Source: Phlebopus portentosus (lineage: Eukaryota; Basidiomycota; Agaricomycetes; Boletales; Boletinellaceae). Taken from it: 64,000 nt of DNA. The position numbers and the translations under genes were made by a program. The DNA is taken from NCBI GenBank assembly GCA_037892935.1, contig JAYXKI010000003.1, forward strand, positions 1,860,001 to 1,924,000, written 5' to 3'. Below the pieces are notes generated by a model that worked only from the letters and a program-made list of their open reading frames with translations, searched no databases and had not been told where the DNA came from. This document shows, in pieces, positions 10,828 to 22,887 of the stretch; position 1 is the first letter of the stretch; each line of letters opens with the position of its first letter.

Positions 10828-12446
10828 CTATTCATCCTTCAATCGCTTTGGCGTACTGCCCAGGGTGTAACCGATTGTACCAATAAGAACGGCCGCGGCC
10901 CCGGTCCAAAGGTACGTGTTGCCTCGGGAGCTACCGAGCAGGAGTACGCTAATACCGAGCGATACAGCCTTTCGCACAACAAGCACCAATGACACGGTGA
11001 GGCTATTTACGCGCGAAGTAAGACGATTAACACCAGCCACACAAATGAGCTGAGTGAACACGTTCAAGGCAAGTGGGATGTAAAATGAAGGTATCCAGAG
11101 GCTCGGCGAACGGATTTGAAGATACGGAAGAAGGGATGGCGTGTTAGATGTCGTGCCTCCGAAGAGTAAAAGCTGTGGTCCGTTGTGAACCGCGCGCAAT
11201 TGTGCAACCAGTCCGGGCCATGTGAAGCCGAAAAGTGGTAATGCGAGCGCATGTAGATAGAACATTGCTTCCTCCCAGTTTCCGCGCCCGTAACGTTCAA
11301 ATGTCCGGTCCTGAGCGATTCCCAATGCGCCAGAAAGTACTAGTGCGAGCGTCAGAATCAAGATCCCGACAGCATACTTCCCGTAGGAAGTTGATGCTGC
11401 GACCGAGCTAGAGTAGTCGTTGCCATCGGTAAATGGCCTGGCGCTCGTTCGGCTCTTAGCTTGTGTCGAAGAGAGGGTCGTGAGGATCACGCCGAGGGTG
11501 ACGAGAACGACTGACCCAACTTGCAGACGAGAATACCTAGGTGAAGGATCAACTCGGATCAACAGAGCATGGAAACATCTGAGCATGAAGGTACATTACC
11601 TCCGTTTCTCGAACGCCCATCCTAAAAGCATGTTTACCACGAGGCCACCACTTCTGAAAATTATGTGAACTGCCATCGGAACATGGTATGCGAAGGCGGC
11701 ATTGTTGAGGAGACTGATCAGGAGGAAGAGGAGCACCTGAACGATGTATCGTGAGATCGGGATCTTCCTACGTTTTAGACGGTAGCGTAAAGGATTGAAG
11801 AAATGTCCGAATGAGCGGGGATAAAGAAACGCTGGATATTCGGGAGCAGAGATGTCTATAACTGCATCTAGTCTGTGGAAAAGTACTGGTTCCGTTTGCA
11901 AGAGAACGTTAAAACAGGAAGGCAAATCTCCTTTTTGGCAAGAATCGCGCACGATATTGAAATGTTTTCCGGTCGCAATGAATGAAATCGATCTATTTTC
12001 ATATTCAGGATCTTGCTCTATGGATTCAGTGATAGCGCCTTCTATTGCGGAAGAAAGTTCTTGGACGAATTCTTCTGATATTCGTTCATGTGAGCCATAA
12101 ACAGAAATGAAGTTGGCTTTCGCGCAAACAATCATTTTGGCAACACGTTGTACGCCCTCCTGTCGCGAAATGCGGTACGGGAGGACGAAGAGCTGCTTGC
12201 GCAGTCCAACGACCGCCACAGCCAAGAACTGCGCAAATGTTAGGAGTGTACCGGTTGCCGCATATTGAGAGGTGATGATCTCTAGAGTTAGGGCATTACT
12301 GAGGCAGTACTTGTGATGAGAAGCTTTATCGACAACTTTACAAATGAAACGCACCTGCAACAGCCACCGAAAATCAGACTGAGTGTGGTCAAAAGCTCTG
12401 GAAGTGCATCCCAGTTGATAAATGGGGCGCTGATTGCAGCAAACAT
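10828..12446 (-). CDS. UDP-N-acetylglucosamine transporter-like protein (UAA family) with a large loop insertion
   Basis: Exons 12446-12355, 12298-11600 and 11536-10828 (introns 56 and 63 nt) give 499 residues. Hydrophobic helices and motifs match Yea4/SLC35B4-type transporters: FGGCCSNALTLE near residues 27-37, LISLLNNAAFAYHVPMAVHI, HIIFRSGGLVVNMLLGW, and the C-terminal half with SLWIPSFYIPLALNVFTQLI. The family moves UDP-GlcNAc from cytosol into ER/Golgi for glycan and chitin-related synthesis. It is unusual at about residues 71-185: where relatives have a short loop after helix 2, this protein has about 100 extra mostly hydrophilic residues in frame and without a stop. I tested an intron reading there and it does not keep phase. 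Substrate specificity is inferred from family resemblance. Confidence 0.82.
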
Positions 12447-12787
12447 GACTGCTTCAGTATTCACATATCGAGAGTGCACAACATTAAAAGTGCACTGCCA
12501 CGAGGCGTACTCGGTGCAGAGCACGTGCCATTTTTAGGTCTCACGTGTCTGCTGCCTCCTTCCTTCGTTCTAGCATTCAAAGGTCCTAGAGGAGACCTTA
12601 AAGAGTCCATCTTTTCCTCCTCTCACCGTCGCCATCCGTTGTACCGCAATTCCGACCATCTTCCTCTGTTGTGCTTTGACGGTGTTGACAAATGCTTGCC
12701 TTCCCCTCTTATCGCCGTATTTAGGGAAGCTGTGTCACCTTCTCCCTGGTCCAATTATCGGCATTTGCAATTTGTTTGTCTTGTAGC
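12447..12787. promoter_or_regulatory. Shared divergent promoter region, transporter / SSK1
   Basis: 341 bp between the two start codons. It contains pyrimidine-rich stretches on the SSK1 side (about 12545-12670) and no clear TATA box. Confidence 0.45.
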
Positions 12788-15700
12788 ATGGAGAACAATA
12801 TCCTGCCCGCTGTTCGTGTTCCAACAGTTTCAGCCGTAGAAGGGGAAGATGGACATGAAGGCTTGGGGACGCCTATCGTCGATTTACCACCATCCGAAAA
12901 GTTTGGATTCGCGTTTCCTGACAACCCAATAATCATGCCTGTCTTGCCCGGGAATGCTTATACCTCGCCCGCTGAAATGGAGCCTTCAGAACCAGAGATG
13001 TCTGAAGCCGAGTCCCAGGAATCACATAATTCACCTCCTATGACTGGAGGGAAGGATTCTGCCGACCGCACGCCAACAAACGAGACGCCGAACTCAAACC
13101 CGACGCCGGTGCCGTCTCCCTCCCCTCCGCGACTTTCGCGTGCTTTCTCGATGCCTCTCCCTTCACAGCTTGGGCATCTGAAAAATCCGCATCGCACTCC
13201 CTTAGAAAATGCCGTGCGGGATGCATATTTCGTGCCACCATCGCCCCTCGCTCTGGCAGAACTGCCGAATACCAGATTGCAGGAGCTTTCCATCGAGCTT
13301 GCTGATTCAGTGGAAATGGTCATCCAGACCTTGCTACAGGTATCACCTCCTCACCTCCTGGATCCCGCAAAGGAGCAATTCTCTGCCTGCTCGCTTTCTG
13401 TCCCAAGTCCATCTATCTCTGCAATGCTAACGGCCATGAAGAATCTCAATTACATGTCTGCCAATATGTCAACGCTTGCAGATGACCTCAGGACTCTACC
13501 GAGTCTCTCGACAGAACAAGAAACGTCTTCACCGAGGTCTTCTGTGCAAAATGATTTTGATATAGGTGAATTGTTGCAGAGTGTCGGAGATTCCCTCAGC
13601 GGTACCGCGGCACAGGCTGGCGTGGAACTCGTCCTTTATCACGCGGATGTGGGTATGAAGCATGTCAGTGTTCGAGGTGATGAGTGCGGCATTTCGTACG
13701 CACTATCTCATGTAAGTATCAAACATCGATCCTCCGCAGTGAAATTGAATTTTCCCCTAGATCATCAGGCAAATTCTGAATACAGCTCAATCCGGGGATA
13801 CGCTGGAAGTTGGTCTAGCCATTTCAATAGCAGTAAGAGAATCGGTTTCAAGGACCCATTCCTCGAACGACGAAAGTCGCTCTTTGTCGCGAGCATCTTC
13901 AGTGCCCGATTACGATGGTCCTCTGCATTGTACTTTTGATGTGGGTCATAAGTTCGCTTCAACAGATGCTGCATATGCTATGGAGAACAATCCGCATATC
14001 ACTGCAGGGTCCTCGTTGTTCCGAGCAAAGCCGCGTCTTGATACGGTTCTGTTCCGCCGATTAATCCAACGGATCGGAGGAACAGTCGAAGAGGATCTGG
14101 AGCCACGAATGTTTGCGCCGGGACGTTCATATGAACTTTCTGTCCTACTCGAACCAGGCTCAGCTGAAATAGTTTCGCGACCCCCGAAGTTGTCTCCAGA
14201 GGAACAAGCTTTGCGTCAGCCGTACTCAAACATAAATGTTCAGCTTGCTTCAGAACCAAGCTTGGAAGAGCTTCTTCAATTTGCAGAAACTCTGAAAGGG
14301 AAGAAGGTGGTACTACATGCGAGCGCAAAAGGCTCTTTTGCGCACCATTTGACGAGTTACTTGACCACTTGGGGTCTCGACGTAAGCCACACGACAATGG
14401 CTGCCTCCGAAGAGGATACGTCCGATGCAGCGTCTACGGGAACGGCCGGTAATATGGATGATATCTCACGCCGGACATCACCTTCAGTCATCATGACGGA
14501 TTCACCAGCTCCTATCGAGGTCAATCCTGTTGAGGAACAGCTACGTCAAACGTCCGAAGGAAGTAGCGCGAGTTTTGTTATCATTGACGATGATGTAGAT
14601 GTTCTTCGTAATCGTCTTTTGCAGTTACGTTCGGAGCCAGTCTTCAATCTCAAGCGTCCGAAACTCGCTGCGTATCACAGACCGAAGTCTTCGCCACAGA
14701 TTGTTAGGGCCAAGGGCCTGAAGCAATTGTCGACAACCCATCAAAATACCTCTCATCCCGTGATCATTCATTTTACGAGTCTGCAGAATTACCGACTTGT
14801 AAAAGATCTGATACATACCGTCCTTTCGAGTCCCAGTTCATCTGGTTTTATTCCGGAGATCATCGTACTTCCCAAACCTGCGGGTCCTCGCAGAGTTCTC
14901 ACCGCCCTGCGTACTGCTGTGGTCAAACCGATTGTCGATCCCTTCTTTTCGCCTATCGCGACGTCGCCAATGAGCCCAAATGGTCAAGGCGTCAATCCGT
15001 TTTCTCCTTTTGCGGCTGGTAGTCCTGTTTCACGGAAGTCTGGTCGACCCACAATCAGTCCAAGGACGACATCGGATCGGTCTCTGCGCTCTTCGAAAGA
15101 TGGTGTTGAAATCGTACAGCGTCTCCCTCCCTCGCCTCTTCGTGAATCTGATAGCCTGGAGTACTTCGCTGAGGCCGCTGAAAAACTTGGCACGTCTCCA
15201 AGTTCGGGCCTTGTGATTCAAAGTCCAGATGGGCAGCCTGCGGGCATCTTTTTCCACCCGCGCGGGGCCGGTCCACGACATCGTACAGAGCACGATCTCG
15301 GCGGATCGGTTGTCAGCCCTCCAACTCTTGTACGAGATGCGGGAAATTTGAGGCCACCTGGAGAACGAAGATCGAGTTTGTATCGCCGCGGCACCGTGCA
15401 ATTACTCGAGGACGATATGTCTCCAGGTGAAAGGCCGAAATCTATTAGTAAGCCTAAAGGACCATCTCGCAATCGCAGCGGTCTCACATACTTTGGTGAC
15501 GCGACCGTAGTACTACCCGGCGCCTGCACGCCAGTTCCATCGCCAGGACAGCGACGTAAGAAGGCTGAATCTCCCCGTGGAGAACTCTCCACTCCGCCGC
15601 AAACGGCGAACTTTGCACCAGCAACCCCTGCACCGGTTGTTCCGGTCAATGAGGTCCTACCAAGTCCCGGTACGCATACTGACAGAAAGTCAATGAGTCC

Positions 15701-17287
15701 CCCTACTTCTCCTGCCCCGGGTCGAGGTGGTACAGGGAAGCGTGGTTTCAGCCGAAGAGGAGGAAGGACTGAAACTCCGGTGCAATCTCCAGGCGCTTCG
15801 GCATCTCGAAGAGGAAAACTAAGTGTAGATGGAAACATCGTGCCTCCTATAAGTGTCCTCATTGTTGAAGGTGTCTATAACGTTTTCCAAACGCAGTTCC
15901 TATATTGACCTGTGCGGCCTGCCAGATAATCCAATTAATCAGACCATTCTGTCGACTTTCATGAGAAAAAGGAAAATTAAATACGACGTCGCGAAAAATG
16001 GTGCCGAGGCTGTTACGAAATGGAAGACTGGTGGCTTTCACCTGATTTTGGTATGATCGTCCTTTTCTACGGGTCTGTTTTATTTATGTTTCATTTTTTT
16101 AAAAAAAAATCAGATGGACATTCAAATGCCAGTCATGGACGGAATTGAGGCTACTAAAGAAATTCGCAAATTGGAACAGCAGGCTTCAGGAGGTCCTTTC
16201 GCTTCTACACCGCCTCCGGATGGCGAGCAGACGCCTTCGGACGCGCCTTCTTCAGAATCAAAGTCTACGACGAGCACACAGACACCGTTTAGATCATCGG
16301 TTATTATTGTGGCCCTCACAGCATCCTCATTGCAGACGGACCGTGTCGCCGCTCTGGCGGCAGGATGTAACGATTTCCTCACAAAGCCCGTGTCTCTGCT
16401 TTGGCTAAACAACAAGATCATAGAATGGGGCTCTATAAAAGCTCTGCAGATGTGGGCAGATCTGAGACCTGAAGTCGTAAGGAATCTTGCTTCGGGGCAA
16501 GCCAACCAGGCGAAGACGATAGCTAGCAGGCTACATGTCCCGGAGAGTCGCAGAAACCGTTCGCCTCTAACCAATCCGCAAAGTTCTTCTAGAGCAACGC
16601 CAGCTCAGATCGAGGCTATGAGGAAGCTAAGCTCGGCAACGAGAATACCTCTGTCTCGTGGGTTGGACGCTGTCGAGTGTGTGTAGTTTTCCCTTTCTCT
16701 ATGATATTCTTCGCTGACATTTTGGTAGCTGACCACTCTGATCTTGAAAACCGGACAGCGGCTCTTAGCTCAGTTGATACGAGAGTTTCCCATACGCCTG
16801 TGGTCGGTACGGAGACAGGTTCTTCAGGCTCTTCCTCAGGTTCGCAACTGTCCTTATCTCAACGAATTCAGAACTCTTAGAAAGTCCGATAGTTCCTGCT
16901 GATACGCCACCAGAAGAGAAGGATAAAATAGCCGTTTCACCTTGTGAGGGACCCAAGGAAGTGAGTGGGGATGAGGCATTACGAGTTCATATCAAAGATT
17001 CCATGGATTCCGCTTCTTCAATCGCCAAACGGGTGGTATCTGGTCGACCCGTGATTCTGGGTGAAAGGACCATTAGCGGTACTCCAGCCTCCATCGCGGA
17101 GCTGATGCATGACCATGCTGAACCAGATTCGAGGTCCGCCGTTCCAAGAGATACGAACGCAGATTCTTCGGAGGTTGAGGCTAAAAACGAAATACTTGAA
17201 GAACAAGCTTCCGGGACTCCAGGCCTCGCGGATAACGAAGGCAAAGGGAATCCACCGCATTCCAATCAAGGGAACAGTGATTCGTGA
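12788..17287 (+). CDS. SSK1: Ssk1/Mcs4-type response regulator of the HOG stress pathway
   Basis: Exons 12788-13711, 13761-15870, 15926-16050, 16114-16678 and 16729 onward. The long N-terminal part is low-complexity Ser/Pro-rich. A partly histidine-kinase-like segment follows (GVELVLYHADVGMKHVSVRG and ILNTAQSGDTLEVGLAISI). The receiver domain is complete: SVLIVEDNPINQTIL (acidic pair), LILMDIQMPVMDGIEATKEI (phospho-acceptor Asp), VALTASS (Thr) and FLTKPVS (Lys). A roughly 40-residue low-complexity insert sits inside the receiver domain, as in other fungal Ssk1 proteins. Ssk1 receives phosphate from a Ypd1 phosphotransfer protein and, when unphosphorylated, activates the Ssk2-type MAPKKK. The end is uncertain. 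Reading through exon 5 stops at 16880 (1291 residues), while a 53-nt intron at 16819-16871 continues in phase to 17287 (1409 residues). Confidence 0.92.
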
Positions 17288-18498
17288 TGGTTTTGGGCGA
17301 CCCTAGGAGCTGTTCAACGGGCGTTCATGCACATGATCCAGACGCTATACCTGAAGGTCGCCGGGAAAATACATAATATGTTACGTTGAACGTCACAGGC
17401 TTTGCTCCCATGCTCGTGGGTTGACCTAGCTACGAGTACAATTTGATACCTATACACCTATGGAAAGCATTCGATCCACTTCGACGACGTCCACTGCTTT
17501 TACGTTTGGTCTGACTATTTCACTTCGACACACTTGGGGTTCATTGGTCGCCCTCATATCGGACTGGTTCTCACTCGCTTTCGTTACGAGTACAACCTGT
17601 AATCTACGTGCAATCGTCTCTTTCTGTTCACCAACAGTGCTTTGCCGACTTCTCGCTTATACAAATAACATCCCCCCTTGCCATTCACGCTATACCCTGC
17701 ATGCCGGCTGTTCGCAGAAATTTGTTCACGCATAGTACACGAAGTTTCATGACACGAGTTTTTTTTTTTCTCGATTTTGGGGTTTTTGGTTTTTGGTTCG
17801 GGCGGGTTTTCAGCAGAGTATGTATTTTCGATTACTGTGATAGTCTCTGCCATCATACACGATATACGAGAATAGTACTGGCAGCGTTCTGTCATCGATT
17901 TATTTTCACCTGGATCCGAGGCAGTAAATTGGTACGGTACTGACGAAATTTGAATCGATTCTCACTCAATATCTTTTGGGAAACGATTCAATATTAATGA
18001 AGTCTGTAGGTGATTATTTAAGCACCTATCTAAAGTGTATTGTGTCATCAGTACTACTGTCGCGTTTAGCTTGTATACTGTACCACAGGGGGCAGAATTA
18101 CGTTTCTGGGCCGCTTATATAGGAAACAGAACTGGAAAACTCGCCTCTGATTGGCTGGATTCCAGTTCCGGACCAATTTTTTCAGGTTCGGAAATAGGGT
18201 TTTGCCCCCTGTGTGTACTATACTATACCAGTCCCATCTCCCACTTCTGCCCTTCCAATCCCTCACGATGTCCGTAGTTCGGTTATCTGGGGCAACGATC
18301 CTCAGGCTACGAGTTACTTGCGGCGTAGAACACTGAAAAAAGATGCCTATGATCTATTCTTGCTGTCGGGCACCGGACATGATCTGATGTCTATGTGACG
18401 TCAAATCTCCAATCCAATAGGTGCCAGCGATATATGTACTTACTTCTGCTATGAACTTGAAAGCCCGCAGAATCTGCATCACATTTCCCCAGTTCGCA
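17288..18498. other. Intergenic region with a T/G-rich patch
   Basis: No gene or RNA recognised. A low-complexity T-rich then T/G-rich segment lies at about 17760-17810. The distal part should hold the promoter of the HSA32-like gene. Confidence 0.6.
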
Positions 18499-19807
18499 AT
18501 GGCCAACAGCTGCACATCGCGCTGCCTTAGGGGTCTTACTGGCTGTTTGAATCGTTCTGGTTTCACGAGGAGAACCGGCGCCTATGCTCAATATGCAAGG
18601 CTATTCAGTCATTCTGCTCCTGTTGGATCGAAGGCACGAGAAACTTCAGCAGACTCTCCGTTTGCCTTCTTGCCGACGAATGCGCTTGTCCCAAAGAGCG
18701 GCCGAGGCGAGCGCAGCAAGGGCCTAACTGAAATCCGTGGATCATATTATAATCCAGTCACATATACATACCTTGATGAACTTCTCAGTGACTGGGGAGG
18801 TATGCAATTCTATTCTGGTGCCAGTTTGAGGGCTGACATAGGCCGGTAGAGTTTGTGGATGGTGTGAAGGTTTGACGAGTTTTTCTCTTTTTTGAAATAT
18901 CACTCAGCGGCGCATAGTTCGCTGGTGGCTCATTCACTCTGATGCCGCCGACCCGATTGAAGCGCCTTATTGACATGATACATTCCCATGATGCATATGT
19001 TTCTACTGGTGGATACATCGAGCGTGTCCTAGCTTCATCTGGTGGCGACACAAAAGTGGTTGGGAAATACCTTGAAAAGTGTAAAGAAATGGGGTACGAT
19101 CTTGCTCGCTTATGTCGGGCCGTGAAATCACTTTTTTATCGTGTACATAGTTTTGACGTCCTTGAACTATCCTGCGGCTTCCTGTCCCTGCCGACCGATG
19201 ATTGGACTGCTCTGGTGAAGCTTACGAAGTCAATTGGTCTCAAGCCGAAGCCCGAGATCGGAATTCTTTTCGGAGCTGGTGGAGACACCGAAGGCCTCGA
19301 GAGTAAAGGCACCCGTGATCCGCGCTGGGTTATCGAGGTAATTCGCACTCGCAGCAGATATATGCATTTGAGTTTAATACGTTTTTACAGAGAGCGGAGA
19401 AATTCTTGGCCGCGGGAGCCGATAGAATCATGGTCGGCGCCTTTATTATTCTTTTGTGTTTTTATTGACCAAATTTCATACAATAGATTGAGTCAGAAGG
19501 TATAACAGAGAATGTCAAGGAATGGCGCACGGACGTCATTTCTTCCCTTACGTCCACTCTACCTGTGGACAAGCTCATGTTTGAAGCAGCCGAACCTGCA
19601 GTTTTCGCGTGTGTATCTGAGCTGGTTTATGAGGGATGAGCTGACTCGTTCCTGATCAGATACTACATCCAAACGCTTGGAGCGGATGTGAATGTCTTCG
19701 TCGACCATTCGCAGATCGCGCAACTTGCGTGCTTGCGTAAAGGCATCTGGGGAACCAGTGACCTGTTTGGACGAGTGACAACTTTCAAGCCAAAACATAA
19801 TTCTTGA
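18499..19807 (+). CDS. Phosphosulfolactate synthase / HSA32-like protein (ComA family)
   Basis: Exons 18499-18799, 18850-18869 (20 nt), 18918-19093, 19151-19337, 19391-19432, 19487-19608 and 19660-19807 sum to 331 residues in phase. Conserved blocks of the ComA TIM-barrel family are present: LTEIRGSYYNPVTYTYLDEL, EFVDGVKFAGGSFTLMPPTR, HDAYVSTGGYIERVL, SCGFLSLP, FGAGGDTEGL, and a C-terminal HSQIAQLACLRKGIWG. Archaeal ComA adds sulfite to phosphoenolpyruvate in coenzyme M synthesis. Plant and fungal relatives (HSA32, thermotolerance) have no proven reaction. The first 60 residues are rich in Arg/Ser and poor in acids, suggesting mitochondrial import. Upstream in-frame ATGs at 18421 and 18451 are possible alternative starts. 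Confidence 0.85.
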
Positions 19808-20091
19808 AATATTCTGAGCGAGAAGAATTGTACTTCTAGTCTCACGTGTTGTAAAATCAATAACCCATGCCATGCACAATATTAATATTAATATCAATAA
19901 GACTAATTCTTACTTGCTGTCTTTCGCGTTGATGAGCTGTTACGTAATTCCAATAACGAGCGTGCGAGTTACTAAATTTATTTAGCACCAACTCTGATGA
20001 GCTCCCCGAGGTTCCTTGTCAATGTTCTATATTAGGCCTTACTTGAGTCGCTAGGTCTGATCTCGTCAGGTGTACGCATGCACTGTCCAAA

Positions 20092-20939
<848 letters not shown>

Positions 20940-22887
20940 TTTGATCCTTTCTTGAGTCGGGAAGTTTTCGACAAGTTCCGCAGAAAAGCATTTACTCCCA
21001 CTCAGACTTCTGACGCGAACTTCTATCATTCAATCATGACATCTCGAATTTTCCAATTCGGACAACGCTTCGCTTTCGTTAGCTTCTTCTATCACCTGGC
21101 ACGCCTGTCTGCAGATCGATGACATCGAAACAGGCATTCTTTTCCTACAAAGTGACTCGGGATCTGACTTTCGTGCGGTTATGTAGAGCTTCTCAGTCAA
21201 GCTCTGGAGACCTTTTAGGGCTGTCTTGAGACCTCATGACTCGTTTCTTTAAACGTTCACATCGATGATGCACTTTTTAAGGTTCCCTGAGCAGCTCGAA
21301 CTTATTTTGAACAAGGAAACTAAATTTTCGACCTGGCACACATTCCTTATCAACTTACTAGCGTCGGGAAATCGGTTAGCCTTCTTCGGAAAGAACTTGG
21401 TTTTCAGATTTGTTGGGAACCCCGACCCGAGGATTTCCTTCCACTGGAGAGGTCTGTGTTTCAAGTCCGCTTAGACGTCAATTGACTCAGCATTCTGGGA
21501 TTTTCAAATCATATGGCAAAGAAGCCAGGCCAGGCAGCGTCTCGCTCGTCGATCTCTCCTTTCTCCTTCAGTACATGACGGAATCCGGATGACAGAGACA
21601 CGACCAATGCTAATCATGGATGAAATCTTCCATCATCTTGGCGACCCCGAGTGCCATGATAGCATGCATTGTGTTAGCAATACACCTACAGGGTCAGCTG
21701 GCTTACGTTCCTCCTGAATCTAGAGTGGAGCTGGGCGCATTACTGCGCATATCATACTGGAATCCAAAACTGGGTAGCCAGCTGCCGAGGACAAGAGCGG
21801 GAGTGCAGATAGTTCCTCGAATTGGGTTTCAGAAGTACCAAGTAATGTACATTACCTGTGTGGCGATTAGAGACGAGAAGAACTTCGAAACCCTCTCAGG
21901 AGGTTTAAATTAGCCGTAGATGTATGATGATGACGCGAAGACGGAGCGATCAGAATAAATAAGAACGGAGATGAGATGGCGATGGGGTGAGATTTGCCGT
22001 AGGTCCCGGGGTAGATGGCTCATTAGCGAGGATGAGATGGATCATCATGGGCTGGGTAAGTTATAAGACAGGTGCCGATGATACGGGCCTGGCGTGGCTT
22101 GCGAGCTCCATTTGCCTACGATCTCAGTTGCTTCCGCTGGCCAGTATCTTGCATCCGTCGTGCCTCTCATTACATTCTCTCTCCTCCCGCCTTCGTATTT
22201 CTACTTTCGCGCTCATTCCCTTCCTTTGCCTCAAAAAAAAAATGCGAGGACGCAGTGTGACAGTGACAGTCTCCTTCCTAATGCGCTTGCACAGGTCACT
22301 TAGCAAGGCGTGACATCCCCTCCTACGCTCAGAGCTCGAGTTGGCATCCCATCAACGCCTGCGAACTCGACACCGACGGCGAGCAGGGCACTGCCGAACC
22401 CACAGCTATCAGCAACCCACTCATCTTCCGTCTTTCACATTCTTTCTCAGCTCTGTGACCACCGGACAGCTCCTATTTGCGCGACGTACTGACTGGCAAC
22501 AACACGGTGCATCGCAACGACGCCCTTCATCCCGTCATTTTGCAGGAGATTAAGCTGATTGGAATTATCGTGCCGCGCCCGGAGAGAGCATAGCTTCTTC
22601 TCACCTGACTACGGCTTTCTCGTCAGGGATTCCTAAAAGCGTCGTCTCAATCGCTTGTATCCGAAACACCGAAAAGACGACTGCGATCGGCAGAGGGTGG
22701 TGACCGCTTCTGCCAACCCTATCGGTGCAATCATCACTAAAGACACGCACATACATACGCCCGCACATACATAATCATTGATATTTAGTTACACACGGAC
22801 CAACGACCGCATCCGGACAATCGGAAGCCGATTCGTAAGTAGGTTGTTTCTCAGCTGTAAGCTTTTCACGAGCAACGCCAGGAAGGC
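20940..22887. other. Long intergenic region (1.9 kb)
   Basis: No convincing gene on either strand; open frames stay below about 110 codons and lack recognisable features. The last 600 bp, with CT-rich blocks and an A9 run (22231-22239), probably hold the promoter and 5' UTR of the next gene. Confidence 0.55.

Noticed and set aside
11832..12178. A long intron in the UDP-GlcNAc transporter
   Set aside because: The segment is stop-free for about 115 codons, is much longer than other introns here, and its best GT-AG pair breaks the frame.
9146..12446. A plant-biomass or secondary-metabolite gene cluster
   Set aside because: Only one LPMO and one far-away amidase are present, and the genes between them are unrelated housekeeping genes. 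No PKS, NRPS, terpene synthase or P450 is present.
20940..22887. A possible extra gene in the 1.9-kb gap
   Set aside because: Several open frames of 60-110 codons exist, but none has a conserved motif or can be joined by good splice sites.
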